Shown: one piece after another, positions 1-8,272 of the stretch
Numbering within the stretch: the first letter of the stretch is position 1
Layout of the letters: every line of letters starts with the position of its first letter
Assembly (NCBI GenBank): GCA_964418425.1
Contig: CAYQLT010000006.1
Coordinates: 36,578-100,577 of the forward strand
Origin: CAYQLT01 sp964418425
Lineage (GTDB): Bacteria > Bacillota > Limnochordia > Limnochordales > Geochordaceae
Length of the DNA: 64,000 nucleotides
Reading direction: 5' to 3'
Position numbers and translations under genes: made by a program
Notes under the pieces: generated by a model
What the model was told of the DNA's origin: nothing
The model's input: only the letters and a program-made list of their open reading frames with translations
Database searches by the model: none

Positions 1-486
1 GAAGTCTTCCCGGTAGTCCAGCCCGTAGCCCACCAGGAATTCGTCGGGCACCAGAAAGCCGCGGTAGCGGATGGGCAGCTCCACCAGCCGCCGCGCCCGG
101 TTATCCAGCAGAGTGCAGACGTGAAGGCTGGCCGGGGCGCGGTTTTGCAGGATCCGCAGCAGGTAGCTCAGGGTGAGGCCGGTATCGATGATGTCCTCCA
201 CCATCAGCACATGGCGGCCGCAGATATCGATGTCCAGGTCCTTGGTGATGCGCACCACCCCCGTCTCGTCGGAACTCTGGCCGTAGCGGGAGATGGCCAG
301 GAAGTCTACCTGCAGGGGTACCCGGATCGCCCGCGTCAGGTCGGCGATGAAGTAGATCGCACCCTTCAGCACGCTGACCAAAACGGGGTGCAGGTTTTGG
401 TAATCCCGGCTGATCTCCTCGGCGAGCTCCCGAACCCGCTGCTGGATCCGCTCCGCCGGGTAGACCACACGCCCGACCTCCACCAA
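1..486 (-). CDS. hpt: Hypoxanthine phosphoribosyltransferase, C-terminus cut by window edge
   Basis: Purine salvage enzyme that joins PRPP to hypoxanthine or guanine to give IMP or GMP in the cytosol. The 162 visible residues carry the PRPP-binding loop VEDIIDTGLT, the N-terminal segment VLKGAIYFIADL and the late motif VPDEFLVGYGLDYRE. The last roughly 15-20 residues lie beyond base 1. No ATG is available: an in-frame stop lies near 550, and the only starts before the conserved region are TTG at 486 and GTG at 483. An AGGG about 6 nt upstream favours TTG 486. It lies 75 nt downstream of the kinase-like/nuclease gene in the same direction, so the two are probably co-transcribed. Family assignment is secure; the start is not. 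Confidence 0.93.
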   Translation of the reverse strand, partial: MVEVGRVVYPAERIQQRVRELAEEISRDYQNLHPVLVSVLKGAIYFIADLTRAIRVPLQVDFLAISRYGQSSDETGVVRITKDLDIDICGRHVLMVEDIIDTGLTLSYLLRILQNRAPASLHVCTLLDNRARRLVELPIRYRGFLVPDEFLVGYGLDYREDF

Positions 487-561
487 CGGGGCCCTGCCAC
501 ACCCTCCCGCACCGAATCCGGGCCTGCGCCGCGGCGCTTTCCCCGATGGATTCGGCCCGTC

Positions 562-2001
562 TTATCCGCCCGCCTCCGTGGAAGCCCTGCGGGGACGGCT
601 TCGCCGCCGCGCGCCGGGACGCCGTCCTGCCCTGCGCCTGGGGCGTCCGTCGGACCTCCCGAGCTCACCCTTCGCGGCGGTCTGCTCGGCGCCCACCGGG
701 CCCGGCGCCTCCTCGGCCCCCTGCCCGCCCCGACCCTCCGGCGCCTCTCCGGGCTCGGCGACCCCATCCTGGGATAGCGCCGAGCCTGCCTGCCCCGCGT
801 CAGGCGCCCTTGGCCCGTCCAGCGGCTCGAGGTCGCCTCCGAGCGGCTTTTGCCCTTCCGCCCTGGCCGCCTGCGCGTCATGTCGCAGCTCCACCGCGGC
901 GGAGCCGGCGTGGCCGCCACCGCCCGCTCCGTTGCCCCCCGCCGGCTGCAGCACTTCCTCGCGGCCGAACTTGCGAAGCAAGCGCTCGAAATCCCGCCCG
1001 TAAAACGTCTTGATGCGTACGTTGGGGTACAGCTCCCTCAGCCGCCGGATCTTCCGGTTTTTCCGGTTGACCAGGCTCTGCTTCATGGTGGTGAGCTCCA
1101 CATACAGATCCCAGGCCGGGATGTAGAAGTCGGGCGTAAAGGCCAGGGTGACGTTCCCCTTCTCGTCCCACTCCAGGGGAAAAGTGGTGGGCTCGTATTG
1201 CCACTCCACCCGGTAAAAGTCCAGGACGCGGGCGAACTCCTCCTCGCTGGGGTGCGCGAAGGCAGGGCGGGTGCCTGCAGGCCGGGGGTGGTGAACAGGC
1301 TGCGGCAGGGTGGCGCTCGCGCTCGGGGCCGTGGCGACCCGCGCCCCATCGGTGCCGGAGGGTGTCGGCTCCACGGCCTTGAGCCCGCCGGCCGAGCCGG
1401 CGGGTGGTTGCGCGGTCGGTGCCGTCAGATGGTCGGCGGAGGGGCCAGGCCCGGAGGCCGGCACCGCGCCCGCCTGCGAAAGGGCCCCTTCCCTGCGGCC
1501 CCGGCCCCTTCGGCGGGAGCGCCGCCGGCGACCGACCGGCGGCGGCGTCCCCATGTTGGCTGCCCCGACGATGACGCAAGCCGCCTGCTCGGCCGAAAGC
1601 CGGCCGGTGTTGACGATGAGGTGGTAGCCCTCGGGGTCCTCAGCTCCCGACCACCCCAGCTCTCGAGCCCGCCGGTCTTCTTCCTGCGCCTGGTTCGCCG
1701 CCAGCCCGGCCGCCTGGAGGGCATCGATGCCCCCTTCGGACATGATCCGCTGAAGGCGCAAAGACCAGGGAGCCACCAACAACACTCGAAGTACGCCTGC
1801 CGCCGAGGCGTGGGAGCGAAACGCCTCCCAACCCAGATAGACGACGCCGCTATCGGGTGCCGGGGGCTCCCCGCCCCCCGGCCTCCAGATGCGCCAGCCC
1901 GTACGGGCCGCGACCAGGGCGGCCACCTGCTCGACCAAAGTCCCCCTCAAGCCCGCCAGTGCAACCCCGGGCACGCCACCACTCCATCTCCACCCCATCA
2001 T
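562..2001 (-). CDS. Degenerate cytidylate-kinase-like domain fused to PD-(D/E)XK-like nuclease domain
   Basis: This 479-residue protein seems to have two domains. Residues ~1-150 resemble the cytidylate-kinase-like family: the segments VLLVAPWSLRLQRIM and YHLIVNTGRLS match its LID and C-terminal motifs. The expected glycine-rich P-loop is replaced by AGLRGTLVEQVA, so ATP binding is doubtful. A basic stretch (~157-170, almost all R/G/S) and a low-complexity linker lead to residues ~250-346. There TPDFYIP (Asp291), YVELTTMK (Glu302, Lys307) and a following basic helix resemble a PD-(D/E)XK nuclease core. The last ~130 residues are Ala/Gly/Glu/Arg-rich and look disordered. The start is the first of two adjacent ATGs after GGAGG. 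It is divergent from the TPR gene and lies upstream of hpt. Its substrate is unknown; the domain calls are by eye. Confidence 0.6.
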   Translation of the reverse strand: MMGWRWSGGVPGVALAGLRGTLVEQVAALVAARTGWRIWRPGGGEPPAPDSGVVYLGWEAFRSHASAAGVLRVLLVAPWSLRLQRIMSEGGIDALQAAGLAANQAQEEDRRARELGWSGAEDPEGYHLIVNTGRLSAEQAACVIVGAANMGTPPPVGRRRRSRRRGRGRREGALSQAGAVPASGPGPSADHLTAPTAQPPAGSAGGLKAVEPTPSGTDGARVATAPSASATLPQPVHHPRPAGTRPAFAHPSEEEFARVLDFYRVEWQYEPTTFPLEWDEKGNVTLAFTPDFYIPAWDLYVELTTMKQSLVNRKNRKIRRLRELYPNVRIKTFYGRDFERLLRKFGREEVLQPAGGNGAGGGGHAGSAAVELRHDAQAARAEGQKPLGGDLEPLDGPRAPDAGQAGSALSQDGVAEPGEAPEGRGGQGAEEAPGPVGAEQTAAKGELGRSDGRPRRRAGRRPGARRRSRPRRASTEAGG

Positions 2002-2131
2002 AGCACAAGCTTTGCCTCCGGCTCCCGGCAGGGTTTGCCCGAGCGGGTTAGAATGAATCGGCACTGCAGCCGCTGGAGCGCATAGCGGGCGGCCGCCCGC
2101 GCAAGTCGGGGAAGACGCGGAGCGAGGGACG

Positions 2132-3925
2132 ATGCCGGTACCTGTGTCGGGCGAGGGCAGCGCGAGGGCCCACTCTACGGGCACGCTGGTGCGCTCGGGG
2201 GACAGCCCCCGGCTGGCCCTGCGCCAGCTGGTTCGCTATGCGGAGGCGGGACCGCCGAGCCGGGAGCTCTCCAGGGCTTTCGTGGAGTTCTTCGGCCCGG
2301 ATACGGAGGGCCGCCGCGGGGCTTCGGGCTCCAGCGGCGCGCTGTTCATGGAGTGGTTCTTGTTCGACAGGCCGCTGGCATCGGGGGAGACCCCGGCCCG
2401 GTTTTACGGCCTCGCCTCTCCGTCGCTTTCGCCGCGCCAGCGCCGGCAGTTCTTCGAGCTGGCCGATACGGCGCCGGGTTTCTTTGAGGTGGTCGGTTTC
2501 GGCAACGGCGGGATGTGGCTGCTCCCCTTCCCCGATCCGTCCCGCCAGCGGCCCGGGGAGGCGGCCGACGGCGCCGTTTGGGTGGAGGAGCCCCTGGCAT
2601 CCCGCCGGCTGTCCCGGGGTGACATCATCTGGACGCGGCTTTTGCGATGGCGGTCCCGCTGGCACCTGGCGACCTGCTGCTTCGTGCTGCCACCATCGGC
2701 CCGGGAGAGCCTGCAGCCCCTCGCGCGCCTTCGGCCCCGCTACTCCGAAAGAGCCTGGCGCCGTCTGATGGGGGAGCTGCAACCCCAGTTCTTCCGGGAC
2801 CTCATCGCGGACGTGGACGACGCCGAGCCCCTGACGGGTGTGGATTGCCTTCCCCTGTCCTCGGTGGAGCGTCGCTACTACCTGCAGCTGGGCGCCCACC
2901 TGACCCAAAAGGGAGCGCTGAGGGCGGCGTTGAGGCTGTACTGGCGGGTGCTTTGCGACGATCCCAGGGACGTGGACGCAAGGCTCGGCGTGGCCCAGGT
3001 CCGATGGAAGCAGGGACGGGTGCCCGCCGCCGAGCGGGCGTTGCGGTCGGTGCTGGCCGACGAGCCTGACCACCTCCAGGGCTTGCTGGCACTGGGGCAA
3101 CTGCTTTTGGCCCGCGGCGAGGGCAAGGAGGCGGCCCGGTTGCTGGCCCGCTACGCCTCTCTGGCCCAACAGCCGGACCCCAGGGCACTGTTCGGGCTGG
3201 GGCGTCTGGCCCTGGCCGCCGGGCGGCTGGAAGAGGCGTTGCAGTGGTTCCAGAGGGCGGTGGCTCTGCAGGAACAGCGAGACCGGGAGGTCCGCCGCGG
3301 CGGCCCGGCGGAGCCCGACGCCCAGGGACAGGGCGACCCTTACGGGCAGCTGCTGGTGGACATCGGATGGGAACTGGCGTCCTGCGGATACGCCCAGCAG
3401 GCCCGGCCGTTTTTCAGCAGCGCCTGCTCGCCGGCGCGGATCCGCTCCGTGCAGGCCTCGGCGTGGCACGGGCTCGGCCAGAGCCTGGAGCGTCAGGGCC
3501 GCCACCTGCAGGCCGCAACCGCCTACGTGCAGGCGCTGCGCCTGGGGCTGGATCAGCCCAAGCTTTGGGCGGAAGTGGGGCGCTGCTATGCCCGCGCTGG
3601 CCGTCTGCAGGAGGCGGAGGCGGCCTACCAGGCCAGCGCAAGCCGCCTGCCCGGATACGTCAAGGGGCTGACCGGCCTGGCCGCCGTCCACCTGCGCCAG
3701 GGGATGCTGGATAAAGCCCTGACGGAGGTTCGCCGGGCCCAATCCATCGACCCTAAGGACCCCCGGGCGCTGGCCGTCGCCGGGGCGTGCTGGCTTCGCC
3801 GCGGCATGGCCGAGAAGGCCGCCCGGTTGTTGAGCCGGGCGCTGGCCATAAACCCCCGGGACGTCAATGCCCGCCGCCTGCTCAAAATGGCCCTGGCGGC
3901 GAGCGGGTCCGGCCGCAAGGGGTAA
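2132..3925 (+). CDS. TPR-repeat protein, function unknown
   Basis: This 597-residue soluble protein has no signal peptide. The first ~230 residues are a domain I do not recognise. From ~235 to the end, TPR-like helical pairs are visible, for example LGQLLLARGEGKEAARLL, GLGRLALAAGRLEEALQWF and GRCYARAGRLQEAEAAY, ending in LSRALAINPRDVNARRLLK. TPR arrays mediate protein-protein contacts. The ATG at 2132 follows GGAGCGAGGG at good spacing. The gene is divergent from the kinase-like/nuclease gene (131 nt between starts) and ends 46 nt before a convergent small gene. It could be an assembly or regulatory scaffold; nothing specific supports a partner. Confidence 0.75.
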   Translation: MPVPVSGEGSARAHSTGTLVRSGDSPRLALRQLVRYAEAGPPSRELSRAFVEFFGPDTEGRRGASGSSGALFMEWFLFDRPLASGETPARFYGLASPSLSPRQRRQFFELADTAPGFFEVVGFGNGGMWLLPFPDPSRQRPGEAADGAVWVEEPLASRRLSRGDIIWTRLLRWRSRWHLATCCFVLPPSARESLQPLARLRPRYSERAWRRLMGELQPQFFRDLIADVDDAEPLTGVDCLPLSSVERRYYLQLGAHLTQKGALRAALRLYWRVLCDDPRDVDARLGVAQVRWKQGRVPAAERALRSVLADEPDHLQGLLALGQLLLARGEGKEAARLLARYASLAQQPDPRALFGLGRLALAAGRLEEALQWFQRAVALQEQRDREVRRGGPAEPDAQGQGDPYGQLLVDIGWELASCGYAQQARPFFSSACSPARIRSVQASAWHGLGQSLERQGRHLQAATAYVQALRLGLDQPKLWAEVGRCYARAGRLQEAEAAYQASASRLPGYVKGLTGLAAVHLRQGMLDKALTEVRRAQSIDPKDPRALAVAGACWLRRGMAEKAARLLSRALAINPRDVNARRLLKMALAASGSGRKG

Positions 3926-3971
3926 AGGTAAAGGCGGAGGGCCGCCGGCGCAGGCAGAGGGGTGCGCCTGG

Positions 3972-4265
3972 CTAGCCTTCGGGGCGGGGCGGATCACCGT
4001 AGCGTTCCATCAGGCTGGCGATCATCGCCCGGGTGCGCTCCACAGCTTCGTCCCGCATGGCATGGTAGTAAGGCGCCTCCTGGAGCTTGACCTCGATGTT
4101 GGCGAGCATCAGCGACTCCACGCGCCGCAAAAACTCCACGATGGCGCCGGGCTTGGCCGCCTGCCCCAGCTCCCCTGAGGCCGCCATGCGGCAGAAGCTT
4201 TCCAGATCCAGGGCCTGTTCCAGGGAAAGCTCGGAGTATCGCTCCCACAGCTCGTCGGCCGTCAC
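3972..4265 (-). CDS. Small conserved-looking helical protein, unknown
   Basis: This 97-residue, mostly alpha-helical acidic protein has no signal peptide, membrane segment or Cys pair. It starts with GTG and reads TADELWERYSELSLEQALDLE. A purine-rich GGGGGCGG lies upstream, but the spacing is long. The gene is divergent from the XRE/TPR regulator and shares the 80-nt promoter region with its TAGTATAC repeats, so it is a plausible regulatory target. I do not recognise a family. The coding call rests on the continuous frame, its position between two well-supported genes, and amphipathic helices. Confidence 0.6.
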   Translation of the reverse strand: MTADELWERYSELSLEQALDLESFCRMAASGELGQAAKPGAIVEFLRRVESLMLANIEVKLQEAPYYHAMRDEAVERTRAMIASLMERYGDPPRPEG

Positions 4266-4290
4266 CGCGCAGGCCGCCCCCGATCGCCGA

Positions 4291-4325
4291 TAGTATACCT
4301 CGGGGAGCGCTTTCGGTTAGTATAC
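4291..4325. promoter_or_regulatory. Divergent promoter/operator region with two TAGTATAC boxes
   Basis: TAGTATAC occurs at 4291-4298 and again at 4318-4325, 27 nt apart start to start, between two divergent genes. On the minus strand each copy contains TATACT, a good -10 hexamer, and the GTATAC core is palindromic. The segment is conspicuously AT-rich for this genome. It may serve as overlapping promoters or as paired operator sites for the neighbouring XRE regulator. No convincing -35 was seen. Confidence 0.5.
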
Positions 4326-4359
4326 GATTCGGGGTCGGCCATGGGCTTTGGCCCGGGGG

Positions 4360-5672
4360 ATGGAGCGGGTGCAAGGGCTTCAGGTCCGCATCGGGCAACG
4401 GATCCGCCAGCGCCGGGAGGAGCTGGGGATGACCCAGCAAGAGCTTGCCGGCCGGGAGCTGACCCGGGGCTTCATCAGCCAGCTGGAGAAAGGTATCGTG
4501 CTTCCCTCCCTGAAGTCCCTGGAGCTTATCGCCGGCCGCCTGGGCAAACCTACTTTTTGGAGGACGGGGCGCAACCGGCTCCCCTCTCGCCGGAGGGCAG
4601 CCGGACGCAGCTTCTGCAAAAGGCGGAGCATCACCTGTTCGCCGGGGAGACGGAGCCGGCTGCCCGCGCGCTGGCCCGAGCCCGCGAAGAGCCTTCCCCG
4701 CCCTGGTCGCCACGGGAGGAAGGCCGGTTCGAACTTCTGGAGGGGCGCCTGGCCTGGCGGCGGGGAGACCTGGCGGCGGCCCGGCAACGTCTTTGCGACG
4801 CCATCGAGAAGCTGCGGGCGGCAGGCGACTTCCCCTGGGCGGCTGCGGCGTTGGCGGACCTGGGGGAGCTGACGCTGGTCCAGGGTCAGGCCGCCGATGC
4901 CGCCCCTTTGCTGGACGAAGCGCTGCGCCTGGCGGGCCGCCACGGCCTGAGCAGCCCCCATGAGATGCTGCGCCTGCGGGTGCTGGCGGCCATCGCCTGG
5001 AGCCGGGCCGGGCGCCCCCAGGCGGCGCAGCAGGCCGTGGAGGCCGCCCTGGCGATGCAGAAGCAAACGGGCTGGTGGTACCGGCCCGCAGACCTTCTGG
5101 TGGCCCTGGGCTCGGCCCACCTGCAGGCCGGTGAACCGGCCCGGGCCCGTGCTGTGCTGCAGCGTGCGGCGGAGTGGTCAAAGACCTTCCAGCAACCCGA
5201 GGCCGCGGGGTGGGCGTACCGGTTACTGGCCCGGGCTTCCCTGGCCGAGGGTGAGGGCGGCGACCCCGTGGAGCTTCTGGAGAAGGCCGTCGCCAGCTTC
5301 CAGCAAGCCCGGGACGCCCGGCAGGCCCGAGATGCCACCGTCGAGCTGGTCCAGACCCTGGCGCAGGCGGGCCAGCTCGAGCGGGCGCTGTCCTTGTGCG
5401 GCGAGGCCCTGAAGGGGTGGGAGCAGACGGCGGATCGGCTGCCCCTTTTGCTACTGGCAGGCCGGTTGCTTCAACGGGTCGGGCGGGATCACGAGGCACG
5501 GCAACACCTGGAGGAGGCGGTGCGCCTGGCGGGTCAGGCGGGGCATCCCCGGGAGCTGGCCGGCGCGCTCAGCGAGCTGGGCAATCTCCTGCGGCGGCTC
5601 GGCGAGCACGCCCTGGCGGGAGAGTACCTGGCCCGCGCCGTCTCCCTTTACGCATCCGTGGAGACGGGGTAA
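4360..5672 (+). CDS. XRE-family HTH/TPR transcriptional regulator, apparent frameshift
   Basis: The N-terminus (ATG 4360) is a clear XRE helix-turn-helix: IGQRIRQRREELGMTQQELA, then GFISQLEKGIVLPSLKSLELIAGRLGKP. At ~4548-4551 the frame changes. The expected continuation YFLEDG is read from 4551 one frame over and runs to 5672 as an array of TPR-like helices (for example LADLGELTLVQGQAADAAPLLDEALRLA). The remnant 'cc' between codon aaa (4546-4548) and tac (4551) fits loss of one base (or four). Read together, the parts make a ~437-residue regulator of the HTH-plus-TPR (quorum-peptide-sensor-like) layout. The unshifted reading gives only a ~170-residue product. Causes could be sequencing error, recent inactivation or, least likely, programmed shifting. 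Start alternatives are TTG 4348 and ATG 4360. Confidence 0.75.
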
Positions 5673-5673
5673 G

Positions 5674-6273
5674 GTGGTCGGGGGGTTCGCAAGCGTGCAG
5701 CTGCCTTGGAGCCGACGTCCAACTTGCCGGATCTGTGGACGCCCCATGGCCGTCGAGGTGGTGCGATACTCCGCCCCGGACGGAGAGGGCCGTCGACGCA
5801 CCTGGGAGGGGGTTCGCCGCTACTACTGCCCGGATGGGTGCAGCACGGGGTTTTACGATTTCAAGGGAGCCCGGGTGCGTTCACCCTCGGGGAGTGCGCC
5901 AGGCTCGTTGACGCCCCTTCAGGCGGCCGGATGGAGGCTGGCAGGCCTTTTCACCGCGGGTGGGCTGGTAGCCCTTTACCTTCTGTTCATGTACGGCGTC
6001 TCCCGGATGCCCATCCCGTCGGGGTGGGTCCGGGGGCTTTTGTGGGGGCTCATCACGGCCGCCACGGTCGGGCTGGTGGCCCTTCTGGTCCTGCCGCCAC
6101 GCCGGGCGGCAGCTCCTGGGAGGACAGGTGAAGCGCCCGCTTCCGAGACCCCTGCCCGCAGCCCGTCCCAGCCGGCCCCCGTTGCGGCTGCGGCCGAGAC
6201 GAAGAGTGCCCCGGCCGGCGCCAAGGCCACCGCGTCGGGCAGGGCGACTGCCGGGCCGGGGCCAACCCCGTAG
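5674..6273 (+). CDS. Zinc-ribbon membrane protein with disordered tail
   Basis: This 199-residue protein has three parts. An N-terminal zinc-ribbon-like segment has CRICGRPM and YYCPDGC (Cys pairs ~40 residues apart). Two hydrophobic helices follow (~aa 86-107 LAGLFTAGGLVALYLLFMYG and ~119-141 GLLWGLITAATVGLVALLVL). The tail is Ala/Pro/Ser-rich. The start is GTG at 5674, two bases after the preceding stop; GTG 5695 is an alternative. It is probably co-transcribed with the XRE/TPR gene. It is likely a small membrane-anchored protein with a cytosolic metal site; its function is unknown. Confidence 0.65.
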   Translation: MVGGFASVQLPWSRRPTCRICGRPMAVEVVRYSAPDGEGRRRTWEGVRRYYCPDGCSTGFYDFKGARVRSPSGSAPGSLTPLQAAGWRLAGLFTAGGLVALYLLFMYGVSRMPIPSGWVRGLLWGLITAATVGLVALLVLPPRRAAAPGRTGEAPASETPARSPSQPAPVAAAAETKSAPAGAKATASGRATAGPGPTP

Positions 6274-6278
6274 GCGCG

Positions 6279-6300
6279 CCGGGAGCGCCAAGCCTCCCGG
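6279..6300. terminator. Hairpin between convergent genes
   Basis: CCGGGAG (6279-6285) pairs with CTCCCGG (6294-6300) across an 8-nt loop, right after the stop at 6273 and before the convergent SDR stop at 6378. There is no U-tract on either strand, so efficient intrinsic termination is uncertain. Confidence 0.4.
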
Positions 6301-6377
6301 TCCCCACGTCCCGGGCCCGCCGGGCAGGCATCGCAGGACTGCCGGAGGCCCGGCGGCACGGCCAGGGGGTTGTGCCG

Positions 6378-7148
6378 TCAGAGGTTGGATCGCCCCTGGC
6401 CGCCGTCCACGGGAATGCAGGCTCCGGTCACCCAGGAGGCCCGGTCGGAGACCAGGAAGGCGACCACGTCCGCCACCTCCTCGGGGCGGCCGAAGCGCCC
6501 CCACGGGATCTCCTGCTCCACAAAACGCCGGATGCCCTCGGGGTCCGCCTTCTGGCGGCGGTCCCAGGAACCGCCTTCAAACCAGATGGAGCCGGGCGCC
6601 ACGCAGTTGACCCGAATACGCCAGGGGGCCAGTTCCCGAGCCAGTTGCTTGGAGATGCTGATCTCCGCCGCCTTGACGGCGTTGTAGGCGGGACGTCCGC
6701 CTGCCTCCCGGCCCCAGATGGATGCCACCAGCACGCAGGCTCCGCCCCCCCGCTCCTTCATCCGGGGGGCCGCCACCCGCACCGCCCGCACCGCGGCCAG
6801 GGCGTTAAGCTCCCAGGCCCGGCGCCACTCCTCGTCGGTGGTTTCGAACAGCCCGCCCCCGCCGGCGCCCCCCGCATTGTGCACCAGCACGTCCAGGCCC
6901 CCGAAGCGTGAGGATGCCAGCTCCACCGCCCGCTCCAGGACGCCCTCGGCGGTCACGTCCCCCGCCACGGTGGCCGCGATCCCGCCCTGCTGCGCGATCT
7001 CCTGCCGGGCCCGTTCCAGCGGCTCGGGCGTGCGCGCCACCAGCACCACCCGGCAGCCTTCCCGGGCCAGGGCTCGAGCGATGGCCAGCCCGATACCCCG
7101 GCTGGCACCGGTCACGAGGGCCACCTTTCCGGAAAGTCCGAGATCCAC
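6378..7148 (-). CDS. SDR-family NAD(P)-dependent oxidoreductase
   Basis: This 256-residue classical short-chain dehydrogenase has the cofactor loop TGASRGIG near residue 14, HNAGG (a variant of NNAG), the catalytic YNAVK with upstream Ser in VLVASIWG, and the C-terminal dinucleotide/quaternary motif VTGACIPVDGG. It resembles 3-oxoacyl-ACP reductase-type SDRs; the substrate cannot be read from sequence. It is the last gene of the minus-strand cluster, 59 nt after the first M42 peptidase gene. Another SDR at 45.6-46.4 kb lacks the Tyr/Lys pair, whereas this one is intact. Confidence 0.9.
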   Translation of the reverse strand: MDLGLSGKVALVTGASRGIGLAIARALAREGCRVVLVARTPEPLERARQEIAQQGGIAATVAGDVTAEGVLERAVELASSRFGGLDVLVHNAGGAGGGGLFETTDEEWRRAWELNALAAVRAVRVAAPRMKERGGGACVLVASIWGREAGGRPAYNAVKAAEISISKQLARELAPWRIRVNCVAPGSIWFEGGSWDRRQKADPEGIRRFVEQEIPWGRFGRPEEVADVVAFLVSDRASWVTGACIPVDGGQGRSNL

Positions 7149-7207
7149 TCTCCCTCACCGCCGCCTCCGGTCGCCGTCAGGCGCATGCCATCCCCTGTGA
7201 GGTCGCC

Positions 7208-8272
7208 TCACCAGTGGATGGGCTCTCGAAGCACATGCACCAGAAGCTGGACGGCCGCCTCCACGTCGGCCATGTCCACCACCTCGGCGGGCGTGTGCAG
7301 GTAGCGCGTCGGCACCGAGATCACCGCGGAGGGAACACCGTCCCGGCTGGTGTGAATGGGGCCGGCGTCGGTGCCGCCGAAGTCCAGCACCTCCATCTGG
7401 TAGGGGATGCCATGCCGGCTGGCCCGCTCCACCAGCAACCGCCGCAGCCCGGTGTGGGTGATGACGGAGCCGTCCTTCACCTTGATGGCGGCCCCCTTCC
7501 CCAACGCCATGGGCAGGGGACGGGCCTTGGGAGTGTCGGCGCTTGCCGTCACGTCCACCGCCAGGGCCACCTCGGGCGCCACCCGGAAGGCGGCAGGCCG
7601 GGCGCCTCGGGTGCCCACCTCCTCCTGAACGGTGAAGACCGCGTAAATGTCGTGGGGGCTTTCGCCCAGGCGCTCCAAAGCCTCGAGCACCACCGCACAC
7701 CCCACCCGGTCGTCCAGTGCCTTGCCCGCCAGCCGCCGCCCCAGCGTCTGGACCGGCCGAGCGTAAGCCGCCATGTCGCCCACCTGCACCCGGGCCCGGG
7801 CCTCCTGTGCGCTGGCCGCTCCGATGTCCAGAAAGAGCTTCTCGTGCTTGAGGTCCCGGATGTCCTCCACCGGCTCGCTCCCCACGACCCCCACGGCGCC
7901 ATTGGGAAACACCAGCCGCTGGCCGAGAAGGACGTGGGGCGACACCCCGCCCACCGGCGCGAAGCGGAGAAAGCCGTTTTCGTCCACATGGGTCACCATG
8001 ACCCCGATCTCGTCCATGTGGGCGGCCACCATCACCCGCACACCCCCCGGGCCTTGAGGCCGGCGATGGGCGAACAGGTTGCCCAGGGCATCCACCCACA
8101 CCTCGTCGGCCAGCTCCCGCACCTCTGCCTCGATGGCCTGCCGCACCGGTTCCTCGTGGCCGGACGGGCCCGTCAGCTCCGCCAGGCTGCGGATGCGCTG
8201 CTCCAGGCGGGCCTGAGGGCCCTCAAGGGGGGACCCACCACCCCGGGCAGCCTCACCGGGACCCGATGTCAC
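7208..8272 (-). CDS. M42-family metal-dependent aminopeptidase (paralogue 1)
   Basis: This 354-residue cytosolic dinuclear-metal aminopeptidase belongs to the TET/YsdC/FrvX family. The landmarks are intact: AAHMDEIG (His ligand), GKALDDRVG (bridging Asp), TVQEEVGTRG (general-base Glu and Glu ligand), AVDVTAS (Asp ligand) and IHTSRDGVPS (final His). The family forms self-compartmentalised dodecamers that trim peptides. The GTG at 8272 follows GGAGGGG and overlaps the upstream paralogue's TGA by four bases (GTGA), implying translational coupling. It is the third of three consecutive M42 genes. Confidence 0.93.
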   Translation of the reverse strand: MTSGPGEAARGGGSPLEGPQARLEQRIRSLAELTGPSGHEEPVRQAIEAEVRELADEVWVDALGNLFAHRRPQGPGGVRVMVAAHMDEIGVMVTHVDENGFLRFAPVGGVSPHVLLGQRLVFPNGAVGVVGSEPVEDIRDLKHEKLFLDIGAASAQEARARVQVGDMAAYARPVQTLGRRLAGKALDDRVGCAVVLEALERLGESPHDIYAVFTVQEEVGTRGARPAAFRVAPEVALAVDVTASADTPKARPLPMALGKGAAIKVKDGSVITHTGLRRLLVERASRHGIPYQMEVLDFGGTDAGPIHTSRDGVPSAVISVPTRYLHTPAEVVDMADVEAAVQLLVHVLREPIHW

